From: Macrostomum hystrix
Taxonomy: Eukaryota > Platyhelminthes > Macrostomidae
Length of the DNA stretch: 64,000 bases
Direction of reading: 5' to 3'
Assembly (NCBI GenBank): GCA_950097015.1
Contig: CATNEN010000007.1
Span: 8,681,001 to 8,745,000, forward strand
Position numbers and translations under genes: made by a program. Position 1 is the first letter of the stretch, and each line of letters opens with the position of its first letter. Shown here piece by piece: positions 1 through 11,800 of this stretch. Under the pieces are notes generated by a model. It made no database searches. It saw only the letters and a list, made by a program, of their open reading frames with translations, and had not been told where the DNA came from.

Positions 1-1333
1 TGGCTTTGTCAATGCGTGAAGCAAGACCCACGTATAATTGGGTCATCTCTCATCCAAAAAATTAATCGTGGTCTTTTGCAAGGCGTGAACTCTTCCCTGA
101 TTGGCTGGTCCCGTTGCCCAGTTGCTTGTTCTTGAGAAGAAGAAGACACCTTTCGTGCTTTCTAGTAACTTAGAAACGAAAATATCTAGAATCTGTATAT
201 GGTTCTGGTATTATTGATGAGAAATAAAATATTAATTGGATTGGATTTAAAAAGGTTAAAATGCATTCATCGTGTGTTCTTTTATTCAAAACTGTCTGCA
301 AGCCAAAAGATTACACCAAAGCTTTGAGCACCGCTGTTAGCTCGTATTTAAGCTTAAAAGTAACATCTCCGTGCATTTCTTGCTTGAGAAAATTATACAG
401 TGAGTGACAATGCACTTGAGATAAAATAGCATAACAACAATTTAAATTGATTTTTCAATACTTTGCATACGCTCGTACTCTCCGCTGCATGATATGCTAC
501 TATCGGAATAGTAGCTTACGCGTTTAACAGTAGAAATACCACGCCATTTTCCCCCCTGGGGAAAGAACGCAGGGGTATACCCACTGCCCAATTCACAATA
601 GCTCCCACCACGAGATTTTCGGCGATTCTAGTCGAAGACCCGAGTGACAAGGACAACTGACATTTCTCTGTATAAACTTATTTCGCAAATCCATATCGGT
701 TTAAAAGTGTATAAATTAACAATATAATCAATACAATATAGTCACAGTAGCCGACATGATTAAATGATAAAACTTTGTGGGCAGAAAATTTTTGCCTACT
801 TTTGTGGTTCTTGCCACCGATACCCGACGAGAATCCTTGAATATCTCGACAATGCCGATGTTTTGTGATTTATCGTTCTTTCATGGAATAGCGCCGAAAC
901 TTCTAGCCCGTGTTCTGGATTTTCAAAGCGATTGAATATCTTACGAGATACAGAAAACTGAGGGTTTTGTAATTCCCCTTTGGTCTTTCTAATTTTTATT
1001 CTATCGGGAATTATATGAACCAATGACTGCATTTGCCTTCGCGCTGTACTTCAGGGCACAGAACGAACTGTAATCAGTTGGTCAACATGTTTAGTTGGAC
1101 AAATATTGGACAGAATCAAATATCTGAGAATTACTTGGCGCTGGACTAAACAAGCGAAGTTAGAATAAGTACCGTTAACGCCTACTACAATTGCAATATG
1201 CAAATAAGCATCGTTACATTGATTTGTGAGCAAGAGAAAGTTGAGTAGTTGGTCATGTAATATTCGTGCGAAAGCAGCACATGATGGCAGAATGCATGGA
1301 AATGTAAAAATTATCTGGGAGTCGATCATTCAA
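1..1333. other. Intergenic, 3' flank of the ankyrin/Mab-21 gene
   Basis: I see no supportable gene here. Open frames are short and show no family signature. The part next to the minus-strand gene probably holds its 3' UTR: a TTTATT at 995-1000 reads as AATAAA on the minus strand, about 330 bases past the stop, and is the best poly(A) signal candidate. Confidence 0.5.
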
Positions 1334-2769
1334 TCAATCAAAGATTCTCCTCCTCAGCCCCTCCTTGAGACGGTTGAGAACTGGTTGGTGGTTCAACTTC
1401 TCAAAGAGCACCTTTCGAAGTTTGGAATCATCACAATGTCCAAGAGACATGGCCAGTTCCTGAACGTCCGCATCGTCTCGGTGAGCCACATCCAGAATCC
1501 AGTGCCGAGCAGCCGCATCATCGGGGGTCAGCTCGAGGATCAGTCCGTGCACCACGGCATCAAAGTTAATGTAGAAGGTTGCGTTTGTTTCGTAGCTTTC
1601 CACATCAAATGGCAGGTACTCGGCCATCCACTTGGGAAGAAACGGAAGGGATGGGCGTTGGTCAAGACGAAAGCAGAATTTCCAGGCTGAGTCGTGGCTT
1701 GTCAAATAAGACCGCACAAACAGATCAGTTGCTTCTGAAGCTAATCTACCAGCAATCCAGGAGATGCCTCTACTGACCTCGTGACCTCGGCAGACAGTCA
1801 GCGCTTGAATAGCTTCGTCTCGATGACCTAGTTTGAGACATGCGAGCGCTCTCAGAGCAACTCGTGCCGAACGGGCGCAGTCTGGTAGCCGGCCAATGAT
1901 TTGCGCGAGAGACTCCTGCAAGTCAGGACTGCAGGCTGGCTGAGATAGGCGAAGCAGCGATTCTCTGACCACATCGTAGATTTCATGGTACTCCAAGTCT
2001 GATTGGCTTCGGATGTGTGCGCATCGAAGCTCAGGTAGAATTTGAAATGGGTGGAAATAAAATGTGCCTCTCATGCAGACAGGTCTCAGGCTGAATTTAA
2101 ATTTGATCAGAATCTGCGGTAGCTCGTGGATGACATCCCGCAGAGTTTGAATGGCGCTGTGAAATATTTGCTTCATGGCTTGAGCACTCTTAGGTGCTAC
2201 ACCTTTCATGTACAGGGCGGTATCGCAAAGGAAAAAGTGATCCATTATGCGACCATTGGCATTGCTGTCAGTGCAGTTGCTCTCCAAGCTATGCAGCAGC
2301 ATCTGCAGTGATTGCCTAGTGAGATTTGTCAAATTTTCCGGCCTCCAATCTTCCAGCGGTGTCCCTTCAAGCATTCGAAATAGCACCGTCTTCGCGTGAT
2401 AAGCCTTCAGTCCCTGCACATTATAACCGCTGTTGTGGCTGATTACCTTTTTTATCAGGTACTTAAGCACAATAAACAGCTGTCCTTGCAGGGTGGTGAG
2501 ACTTCGCAAAAGCCGCTTCTCTAAAAATGTGGTGCTGACTCGGAGCTGCTCACCTGCCTGTCCAGGAGGTGCGGCGTGGACCACATGACAGAATGAGGTG
2601 CTCAGTTCCGTGCGAAGTGCATGCAAGACATGTTGAGGAAACTTTGAAACGCACACTCGACTTGGTAGCAGGGGCGCGATCGGAGGGTAGCAGCAAAGGC
2701 GACAGGCGTCGACTTCGTCCACAGCAGGTCTTAGCGGCGTTCCACTCGATGGCTTTGCGGGACTCGAAG
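1334..2769 (-). CDS. Exon: Mab-21 C-terminal helical domain and tail
   Basis: The acceptor TTTCAG lies at 2770-2775 and the reading frame joins the upstream exon in phase 1 (AGF-A-SSPAK). A third acidic position fits the VDEVDACRLCCYPP stretch, which sits where the family has its last catalytic-strand acidic residue before the C..WP motif. The helices that follow match Mab-21 (EKRLLRSLTTLQ, LKAYHAKTVLF). About 200 further residues with helical repeats end at the stop at 1334. Confidence 0.75.
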
Positions 2770-5389
2770 CTGAAATGCAGAGACCATTAATTGTCAATCA
2801 AAATTGGCAAGATTATCTTCTGTTACATTTTTGTGAAAGTCTTACCAAAGCCGGCGCACAAAATGTGACCATCTTTGTATTCCACCAGCTCAGACTGTTC
2901 GACTCCATGACACTTGCAGACTCCTTTCAGGTGATAAATTCTGCCCTGAAGTAGCTTCATTACATCTATGTCTGATTCGATATCTGTTTTACCATCGAGG
3001 CTCACTAAGTTATTTCCCCAGGCTTCTGAATAGCTGCCCACGATAAAAATTCCTTCAAAGAAGTCGCGTCTGTTCACCAGAATCTTTTGCAAGACGTCTG
3101 CTACCGCAGCTTGCATTGCGGCTCTAGACTCCACGAAGCCTGCATCGTTGAGGGCTGAGTGCAGCTGAAGGCCCTGCTCTGTGTCGCTGAGCACAGACCT
3201 AAAATAAAACATTTTGAGGAGAACACATAGCACAATACAAAGGCAGTTCTGCATTAAGTTTTTTTTCCCAACAATCAGCTTCTACAAGCAGTGGATGATT
3301 ACATAATTCTGTGTGCTAAAGATATTATGGGCTCACCCCATTCGTGCAGAAACAAAGACATTGTGGGGAAGAACAGAGCCTCCTCTGACTGCATTCCCGC
3401 TTTTTTCTGTCATTCCATTTGTTAGTAGAGTTACAATATCACGATGACCATTGTGTTTCGCAATGAATACAGGCGACTCGCCAGTGACTGTTGAAATAAA
3501 AGCGTCCGCTGCTGCATTGAGTAGCAACTTAACCACTCGGCGGTGGCCATTCTGTGATGCAATATACAGTGGTGTACAGTTCTCGTCGTCTTTAACATTG
3601 ACGTCCACTTGCGCCTCGATGAGCCAGTCCACAAGTCGATGGTGACCGTTCTGGGCTGCTATGAACAGAGGCGATAGCCCAGTGTTCGTTTGGAGATTGA
3701 CATTGGCCTGCGCCTTCTTGAGTAGTTTGAACACTTGACAATGCCCTAGTTGTGACGCTATATATAATGGCGTCCCTCCTTCGATTGTCCTCCGATCGAC
3801 ATCGGCCTGAGCTTTAATTAGCGAATCAACGATCCTATGGCTGCCTTTTTGTGCGGCGATGTACAGAGGCGACGCTCCTAGATTCTGCTGAAGATTTACA
3901 TCCGCCTGCGCATTGATGAGCAAGTCAACCACGCTATTGTGACCGTTAACAGATGCAATGTAAAGGGGTGTCTCACCGCTCTTTCTGTGAATATTGACGT
4001 CTGCCTCCGCTCTGATGAGCAGCTTTACCAACTCGTGATGTCCATTTTGTGATGCCATGTACAAAGGAGAAGCACCAAGGCTTGTTTGAATGTTTACGTT
4101 CGCTTGTGCTGCTATTAGTGACTCGACAACTTTTCGATGCCCATTTTGACAAGCAATGTAGAGTGGTGTAGCTCCGTCTGGAGTTTGTAGATTGACATCA
4201 GCATTAGAGTTGATAAGTAAATCTACGACTTCAGCGTTGCCGTGTAGCGAGGCGATGTAGATAGGTGAGACTCCATCTTTGGATCTCAGATTAACATTTG
4301 CTTGCGCTCTGACGAGCAAGTCCACGATTCGAGTTTTAGCTGTGAAGGAGGCAGTATAGATCGGCGAATCGCATTTTTTTTCTGAATGTTTGGATCCGCA
4401 CCAGCTTGAATGAGGAGCTCCGCGACTTCTAGGTGATCACTTTGGGATGCAATGTACAGAGGCGAGTCACCTGCTTTCATGGTCAGTTCGATATTTGCCT
4501 GAGCTTCAATGAGCACTTTTACTACCAGCGGATGATTGAAATATGCTGCGACAAAGAGAGGCGAGAGCCCATCAGACGTTTGGACATTGACATCTGCTTG
4601 CGCTTTGATGAGCGCGTCCACAACTTGGTGATGGCCGTTCTGCGCCGCGCTATAAAGTGGCGTTACACCATCGGCTGTTTGAGAGTCTACGTCAACAAGT
4701 TGTCTTAGCAGTGCGCACACCACTCTGAGGTGACCATTCTGTGACGCTATGTTTAGAGGGGCTGCACCACTTGTTGTTCTGCAGCTGACATCAGCCCGTG
4801 CCTCAATAAGCAGATCCACAGTTCCTTGATGCCCTCCTTTCGAAGCAATGTATATCGGTGAAGCTCCGGCGCTTGACTTAAGGTTTATATCCGCTTTCAT
4901 TTTGATAAGCAATTTCACCACTTCATGATGGCCCCCCATCGAAGCCAAATAAATCGGCGTGCATCCATCTTCGTCTTTTAAATTGATATCAGACTTCTCT
5001 AAAACTAGCATATCGACGACTTCAAATTGTCCCATCATGCACGCGACTTGTAAAGGTGAAAATAGTTTTCCTGAAGCCGAACGAAGCATTCCATCTGCCG
5101 GCATACCACTATCAATCAGCTCTTTGACAAAACCTTTATTTCCTGTTGCAATTGCTAAAATAATCTGACGGTCTGTTGGCTGCCTCTCATCACCGCCTCT
5201 CCTTGCAGTAAAGCCAGCAGCTTGCATCAGAAACGACACAATAATTTCTAGGACTTGCAGCATTCCGTAGCTCATAATATGGCGGATCCGTTTTCGATAT
5301 TGCGTTGTAAGCTCTGAAGCTGTGAAAGCCACACTGTGTGATTTCAGTTGGTGGCTTATTATAATAGATACAATGTACTGTTCAGGCAA
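1334..5389 (-). CDS. Ankyrin-repeat protein with C-terminal Mab-21/cGAS-like nucleotidyltransferase (frameshifted)
   Basis: Read on the minus strand, an N-terminal ankyrin domain of about 17-18 repeats (33 residues each, typical TPLYIASQNGH..VV.LLI.A.ADVN) is followed by a Mab-21 fold. Three blocks are joined by two introns with good borders: ankyrin part down to 3337, then 3198-2846, then 2769-1334. The nucleotidyltransferase exon has GSYSEAWG followed by an acidic ESDIDVM strand, as in cGAS-like enzymes. The last exon carries the Mab-21 helical half (FLEKRLLRSL, YHAKTVLFRMLE, DWRPENL) and a C-terminal helical extension. Such invertebrate cGAS-like proteins can be nucleic-acid sensors making cyclic dinucleotides; activity here is inference. 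One frameshift splits the ankyrin domain at 4374-4381. The start is uncertain: the Met at 5389 precedes a poorly conserved stretch, and an acceptor-like TTTCACAG lies inside it. Confidence 0.8.
2846..3198 (-). CDS. Exon: nucleotidyltransferase core of the ankyrin/Mab-21 protein
   Basis: Acceptor TTTTAG at 3199-3204 and donor GTAAGA at 2845-2840 (minus strand). The exon encodes helix AMQAAVADVLQKILV, the GS motif (GSYSEAWG) and the acidic pair in SDIDVM, the hallmark of active nucleotidyltransferases. Many Mab-21 relatives have lost these acids; this one retains them. Confidence 0.75.
3337..5389 (-). CDS. Ankyrin-repeat region (about 17-18 repeats) of the Mab-21 protein
   Basis: Regular 33-residue ankyrin repeats run from about 5190 to 3380 and end at donor GTGAGC (3336-3331). 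Seven to eight repeats lie 5' of the frameshift at 4374-4381 and about ten lie 3' of it or span it. The repeats are strongly alike, pointing to internal tandem duplication of a 99-bp unit. The role is probably ligand or partner binding for the C-terminal enzyme domain (inference). Confidence 0.85.
4374..4381 (-). other. Homopolymer frameshift inside the ankyrin domain
   Basis: A run of eight T (eight A on the coding strand) is where the frame of the upstream ankyrin ORF (ends at 4286) and the downstream one (3333-4325) disagree. A one-base length change of the run would let the repeat continue with the expected SPIYTAS spacing. This is either a sequencing or assembly slip or a genuine inactivating indel. 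Confidence 0.8.
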
Positions 5390-5969
5390 GCAGTATTTTT
5401 TCTGGAGCTTGCATAGACCCTAACATTTCGAGCTACTCGGAACAAAGTCAAAATTTTTCATGTCGCTATTAGAAAAGCTAAATAAACTTATTAATTTATA
5501 TAGTATATTGTAAACGTATATAACACTAATACTTTCTGTAGTAATAACTTATTATATAGTACTCGGACAGTATTAAATTAACTTTGTTTTATTTATAAAG
5601 CGTAATCTAAAAACACCTTAAAATTCTTCCGTTCAGCGCTAGCTTATCTCATAACACATTATTATTACTAATAAAACGCGCACGCCATATATGGGTGCTT
5701 GTTTGTTTTCTTTTATATATTTTTTTATAAAAAATATATTTTACTGGAAAACAAAAAAACATAAAAAGCGAAGTTTTGTAGGATTCAACCACAGATAATA
5801 TATAACAGTTATATATTATCTGTGGATTCAACTATTGAGCTGGGAAGGGAAAAGCAAAAGCAAAGGTATTAAAAATAAGAGCAGTAAAAAACAAGGGACA
5901 CCAGGGATTAAAAAATATGAAATAAATATTGTTAAATGTTAATACGAGCTCGTAGCTTCAGGGCAGCTG
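5390..5969. other. AT-rich intergenic with short palindrome
   Basis: The segment is AT-rich with no coding signal. It lies upstream of the ankyrin/Mab-21 gene, so its promoter should be here, but I cannot place a convincing core element. Confidence 0.4.
5789..5825. repeat. Perfect 18-bp inverted repeat with 1-nt loop
   Basis: The left arm CCACAGATAATATATAAC (5789-5806) and its exact reverse complement (5808-5825) are separated by one base. The 9-mer GGATTCAAC flanks both sides (5781-5789 and 5824-5832). This looks like a fold-back or template-switch product. Confidence 0.85.
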
Positions 5970-7650
5970 TTACCTTATTTTAGAGATTTCTATGATATAT
6001 TTTGCTAAAGCTGCAGTGGTTTCCCTATCGTCCTGGGCCATTATGTAGTTAGATTTCTCTTCTGCTGTTAAGGATGTGAAATTAGGAGGAAAAATTTTCC
6101 AGAAAATATCTATACATATTATAACTGCACTTAAAAAGGAAGTGGACCTAATTTTCAACTTCCGTTTTGCACATACTACATAATCTATTGACATACGGAA
6201 TTTTCGGTCTCGCAGTTCGCAATGTTTCGCAAGCTAGCTTATGGTTATCCTAGTTTAAAGGAGGATATGGTACATCTCAACTCTGAGTTGTATATTTGTT
6301 GTAAATATTTTTCGGCTGAATTATATCGCTTAAAGGAGTAATAGAAGTGTCTTAGCTTGCTTGAGTTCTGTGTCCTTTGTCTCCAATGGGTATCGAACTG
6401 AGAAACGAATTTTTTCCTATGGTTTCTAATTGCTTTTGCAGGACTAATGCCTCTGCAATTAGTCCTGTATGTTGTTAGGTCCGCTAATAACTTGAAAATT
6501 ATGGAGTCCGGCCGGCTTGTTATGGAGGCCAAGTATGAAATGCTTCTTTTCTGGATGTTGTATAATAAAGGCAATCTGCATAACTCTGAGCGGGCCCCGT
6601 TGCCATCTGTATTTTGGCTGACTTGTAGTATGGCTTTACAGCACCTGATGCTTACCCTTTCAAAAAGACAGCGGTCCCAAGGACCCAGGTTCCACGAGAC
6701 AAAAGCCCCCCAGGCCTCGGAGGCGTACAGAGCTATGCTTTCTATCATTGCTGTGCATGACAGCATGAGCTTATTGTAGTGTATCTGATCGCCCCATGGC
6801 TAGCTAATTTCCATAAGAGAAGAATAGGATATCCACATTTTTTGTTAATCTCTGTGGCATGGGAATCCACGGTTCCTTTAGAATTGATGTGAAAGCCAAG
6901 ATATTTCCATTCTTTGACGCCATCTAACAGTTGTCCCTGCAGAAATAGTTTGTTAGCCGTCTTTGATGGGTCAGGGCAACAGCTAATAACCTTAGTTTTC
7001 GCATATCGATTTCTATAGCTTGTGGTTCTGACAAAATTCTGACAATTTGTCGAGGCCCTTCTGCAGCTCTCGTGGATTCTCTCCAAAGATAACAAGATCA
7101 TCGCAGTACAGCAGTACTGATTTGTTCATTCTTCATTTGTTCATGAAGGTGTCGCTGCGAAATGAATCCCTTAGCATTGTGCTCAAAGGATCTATATAGA
7201 GTGAGAAGAGTAGAGGGGATAGGGGACAGCCTTGTCTCACTCCATTTGTTCTGTTTCTTGCCTTAGTTGCTTGGCCATCTGAGACCTTCAGTAGAAATTT
7301 AGCTCCTGATTACATGCTTTGTATTGCTTCGACTATTTCTGGGCTGACCTTTAACTCCCTAAGTCGTTGAAAAAGTGTTTGCTGGTGGACCATGTCAAAT
7401 GCGCTTTTTAAGTCAGAGAATACTTAGTGAAAGGGTCTTTTGCGATGCTTTTTACTGTGGATCAACGTCAAGAGAGTGGCAATGTGGTCTGAAGTTCGGT
7501 AGCCCTTTCTATTTCCTATTTGACTGGCTGAAAGCAAGTCGAGGGTGCGAATATGAGTTTCTAGCTTTTCATAGTTAAGTGAGGCAAACAGGCGAGCCAG
7601 GGCAGGCAGCACGCTTATGGGTCTTTAGTTTTTAGGATGTGCGTTAAACA
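5970..7650 (-). mobile_element. 5'-truncated LINE fragment (RT and C-terminal region), degenerate
   Basis: On the minus strand the fragment begins in the RT fingers (P-K-N-stop-R-P-I-S-V-L-P at about 7630), continues through SASQIGNRKG (about 7530) and the catalytic YCDDLVIFGE (about 7110-7080), the WKYLGFHINSKGT stretch (about 6900), SEAWGAFVSW (about 6720), and ends with a Cys/His-type tail and the LAKYIIEISKIR terminus near 5975. Several stops and frameshifts interrupt it. It is the same family as the LINE at 34.4-37.6 kb, which has nearly the same phrases. The 5' end is lost within RT, the usual result of incomplete reverse transcription. Confidence 0.85.
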
Positions 7651-8479
7651 CTTGGTTAGGTTGTCCGCGATGTCAGCGATTCGAAGCATTATAGGTTATC
7701 TATATTAACTCTGATTTCCCCGCTTTTAGGTTACGATAGATTAAAATACAGTTATACACTACAATTTTTTTATAATTTGAATTCAAGCCATTACTTTTAT
7801 TCTGTTAATGGCTAAGTTGCGGAACGTCACTATATGGCATTTTCAACTTTTCTCTTGTTTTTCGAGTAGAAAATAAGCTTTATATGGCACCTCTCAACGA
7901 ATAATTTGCACATATATTAATGAAAGGCATTAATAACTTCTCAGAAGACAAAACACCTAAATTCCAAGATACCGAATAATAATTTTCATTTACAATTTTC
8001 TTCTACGAGCGTATATGTGTTTTTGCATTCTTACATTTCATCTGCTTCAAACTTCGCTTCACTTTTTTTCTGCTTAAAAAATAACAAAACTGCAGTTTAT
8101 TTGGTTAGAATTTGTCATAAATCACAAATATTACTTGTATAAAAAACAATTAGCGCCTTGCTAAAACTTTCTATCCAGGCGTTCGGAAAAGTTTATTTTC
8201 GAGAATTATATATGGATGAACTGCGATACTTAACTGTTAGCCATGGGAGATAAAAAGAGAAAAAAAATATCAAGAATGGAGAGAAAAAACAGGAAAAACA
8301 ACAACCAACAAAAATTGGTATAGGATATATTATGTTTCATTTTAAGCTTAGAAGCGGAAATCAATCAAACTGGGGGAATTAGTGCAGCGTCGGGAACCGG
8401 TGGCTCGGTGAACACTGAGTCAACCTCGAATCAGCTCTGGGACTGGTGGCTAGGCTCGCAAAATGCAGGGATTCGGGGG
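7651..8479. other. AT-rich gap, 3' flank of the eIF4G-like gene
   Basis: I find no gene. The segment has A/T-rich and purine-rich runs (e.g. 8250-8310). The 3' UTR of the minus-strand eIF4G gene should lie at its upper end. Confidence 0.4.
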
Positions 8480-8849
8480 CTAGGAGTCAGAGGGACTGTG
8501 CGTGGACTCCAGCGTCTTAATGAATACCCGGGTTGCGTCCTGCAGCTCCTGACTGGCGTTCTGGTGCCACTGTTTGAACGAGTCCTCGCAGATGATTGTG
8601 TTTTCAAGGTAGATAAAGAATAAGTCGTTTATTAAACCTGAAAAGCGAAGATGGGGTGAGTGAATGGTCGTCAGCACAACTTTAATTTGAGAATTCCAGC
8701 ACGCACAACTGTGAAAAACCGAATGTACTCACTGAGTGAATAGTCGGCATCCATCACGGTTTCGCATGTGGCGCTGAGAACCCACTGCTGTTGCTGCTCC
8801 TGGGTCTCGATGTGTAGCATAAGGACCGGCTTAACCAGAAGGAACATGC
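8480..8849 (-). CDS. eIF4G: eIF4G W2 domain (last two exons)
   Basis: Exons 8849-8733 and 8637-8480 encode the end of the W2 (aromatic/acidic) HEAT domain: QEQQQQWVLSATCETV, then a helix pair ending LENTIICEDSFKQWHQ and ATRVFIKTLE, comparable to the D(I/V)..EDAFY.W and FF.WL helices of animal eIF4G. The acceptor at 8850-8851 has a weak pyrimidine tract but gives the right phase. Stop at 8480. Confidence 0.7.
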
Positions 8850-11800
8850 CTTTGTTCAGTTTTTTTTTCTCTGGAGTTGCAGAAAAGCGGCGCCGAGCGA
8901 GAGATAAGTAAAACAGAAGATAAGTGGGGAGAACATTTTTCGAGATAAAACAGCAAACTCTGAATAATATCAAGAGCAAGAAGCAACTAGAAATGTTTAT
9001 TCTAAACGCTCGAAAGACATACATAATCTTAATTTTCTTTATCTATCTGCAGGTAGTATGGACATATCCGACCCTCTTTACTCACGAATGCAGCTGCGAC
9101 AGACGCTGCGCACGAGAACCTGCATAAACTTGCGGGTCTCCAACAGCTTCTTGTCCACCTCCTTCTCAATGATGGCTATTAGCTCTTCGGACAGCAGATC
9201 CTTAGTTGATGGCTGATCATCTGCGGAAATGATCTTGCGCTCGATCTGTTCGCCCACTGCATCCAGGGACAGGGGTGATGGCGACATCGGCGTCTCCTGC
9301 AGCGTGAACTCGAGCTTGTTGACAGCCACGAAGTCAGCGGCAGCGGCGGCGTCAGGCAACTCCAGCAGGTTGTGCCAGACGATGCCCGCCTCCCTGAAGG
9401 CGGCGCCAACGCGGTCGTGGCCGAGCCACCCGCTGGCCAGGTGCAGCGCCCGCGAAAGAATCTCGCCGCGAAGAGGTCGCCGGCTCGAGTCGCGCAGCTC
9501 GGCGGGAATCTTCAGCAAAAGCTGCTGCACGCAGGGCAGGTAGGAGGCCGCCTTCTGCACGAATGAGGAGAAAATCTCGCCCAGGTAGCTGGACAGAAGC
9601 GGGAAGTCCGACAGGAAATCCTCCGCCATCTCCATAATGGGCGAAAACCTGCAGGAGACAGGAGGTTCATGGGGCAGCTGGTCATTTGAGTGGCACATTT
9701 AGAGATGATTCTACTCATGGGTTTGTGAAGGGTTAATGCTATCCATGTGAACGTAGAGCTAAAAAACTAGAGATCCCAAGATTCATTCCAGTCTGACGGA
9801 CTCACCCCTCAATGAGGTCCTTGGTGCTGAGCAGGTCGCTGTTCAACAGCTCGAACAGCAACTGGCCGCCGCGCTCTCGCAGCTCCTTGCTGTTCTCATT
9901 CAGCAGGTGCTCCGCGTTGGCCTCGACAAACACGCTGACTTGTGGATGCTGAGCGATTTCAGCGAAGCTGGCCTTGGTGTCCTGCGGATGCGCGAACGAA
10001 TGAATTGTACTGTAATAATAATTATAGAATAACAATATTCGTAGGGGCTGTGGGCCCTGGCGCACTCTCACTGTGCCTTAATTTGACTTTCATAGGAATA
10101 CACTACCATGAACGTGGCCTCGCTGCGGATTCGCGCTTAGAGACCTGGTGCTACAGTCAGACGCGACAACACTCTAGCACTCAAACCCTATCCCAAAACA
10201 TACATTTAAGACCTAACTGGTTCGAATCTCTTCCATATTAGCCCGCTTAGTTCTTATTAAAAAACAAATCGGCTGGTTAAAATGAGTCATCACTACCTCA
10301 AGCGAGCAAAGCGACCCGAGCCACTCCATCATGATATTCTTGCTTCTTCTTTCCAGGACATCGCGCGGCATGACTGGCGTTTCAATAGCCCGCGCCGGCA
10401 ACTCCACGCTAGACTGTGACCGCGGCATCTTGCCAGAGGCCGCCAGAGCTGCCACAGTCGGCTGCTGCAGTGGTGCATCCCGATGGGGCGAGGCGTCGCG
10501 GCTTGTTCCGCGGCTGGCGCTGGACTCGCGAGAATTCTTTTGGCTGCCGAATCTGCAATAGCGGAGTCAGTGGCACGGAATTGAGGGAATCAGAAAGCTT
10601 AAGCAGTAACGGTCTCTAAGGTTCACAATGCTAGATTTTGGCCCAACACCAAAATGACATTAAACCCGATAAACGATCAAGCGACAGTTTCCTTACTTTG
10701 GCGTGCCACGGCCCCCGTCTTCCTTGCCACCTGGTCTTGCTTTAGCAACGAAGGACGGCCGTTGCGGTCCCAGACGGGTCTGGGCTTGGCCTTGCTCCTG
10801 GCTGCTGCCGATCACCATCTTGCGCGCGTCCATCTTCTGCGCCTTGCGCGTGGTTGTAACCGCCGTCCACTCGCTAGTGGTCGCAGCGGCGAGCTGCTGC
10901 TTCTGCAATCAGATTGTAATCATAAAAGCAGCTCAAAAATCATGAAAGCCGAAGCTCCACGATGCGCTATAACAGGTAAAGGTAACAGGTATTACAGGTA
11001 ACAGGTAAAGAATTGCAGTGAAATTAACGCCTCGATAGCAGTGGTCGGTTACCTCTGGCCGTCGGGTACTTGAATCCGTTCCCCTAGCGCCTTCGAAACC
11101 CTAACAGCCCACCTGTCTTATCTCTCCCGTGTCTGAATCCCCATTCAATCCGTTTTGCTGTCAACTTTCGTAGAAAGATAATTTAGTTAAGTACGATCGC
11201 AGCTTACAATGCTTACTTATTGACTGATTCTCACACGCTCACACTAAATCCTAAATAAATAAATTGAAAGAAGGGGCTGATCGTCAGAGCGTATAGTATT
11301 GTGACCAAGTAGCATTGTGAAGCAAGTAGCATTGTGAAACTAGATACCAAAGTGGTAGAGATTAAGCAGGATTTCAAACTGCACTAGTTCGCTAACGAGT
11401 ATAAAATGCGTAGAGAAAGTAAAAAACTGTTTATCCTGTGAATGCCATCTTGACATTTTTATTTCGACACTCACGGGACAAGTCTGTGAACTTCTCCACG
11501 ACTGGTTGAGCATTGATGGCCCTCCGAGCTCGCATCGCGCGCCCTGAACATCACCATGATGCTGTTGGAAGCAAACATTCGGCATGGCATCACGGTCTAG
11601 AAAACTTTTAATCCGGTCCAAGTACACGACAAACTTGTTTGTTTTGCACTCGGCTTTTAGTTTCTCGTGGATTGTCGCCATAAGCTCGCGAAGACACACC
11701 AGTGAATCCGCTTGCCAATTATCGCAGAGTGCGTACGGCTGAGGTTTCAGGAGCAGTTCGATGCACTGCTGGACCCTGGCCACAGACTGGACTCCCTTCT

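Noticed and set aside
1226-1690. A 154-codon plus-strand frame
   Set aside because: It overlaps the end of the Mab-21 exon on the other strand and matches no family by eye.
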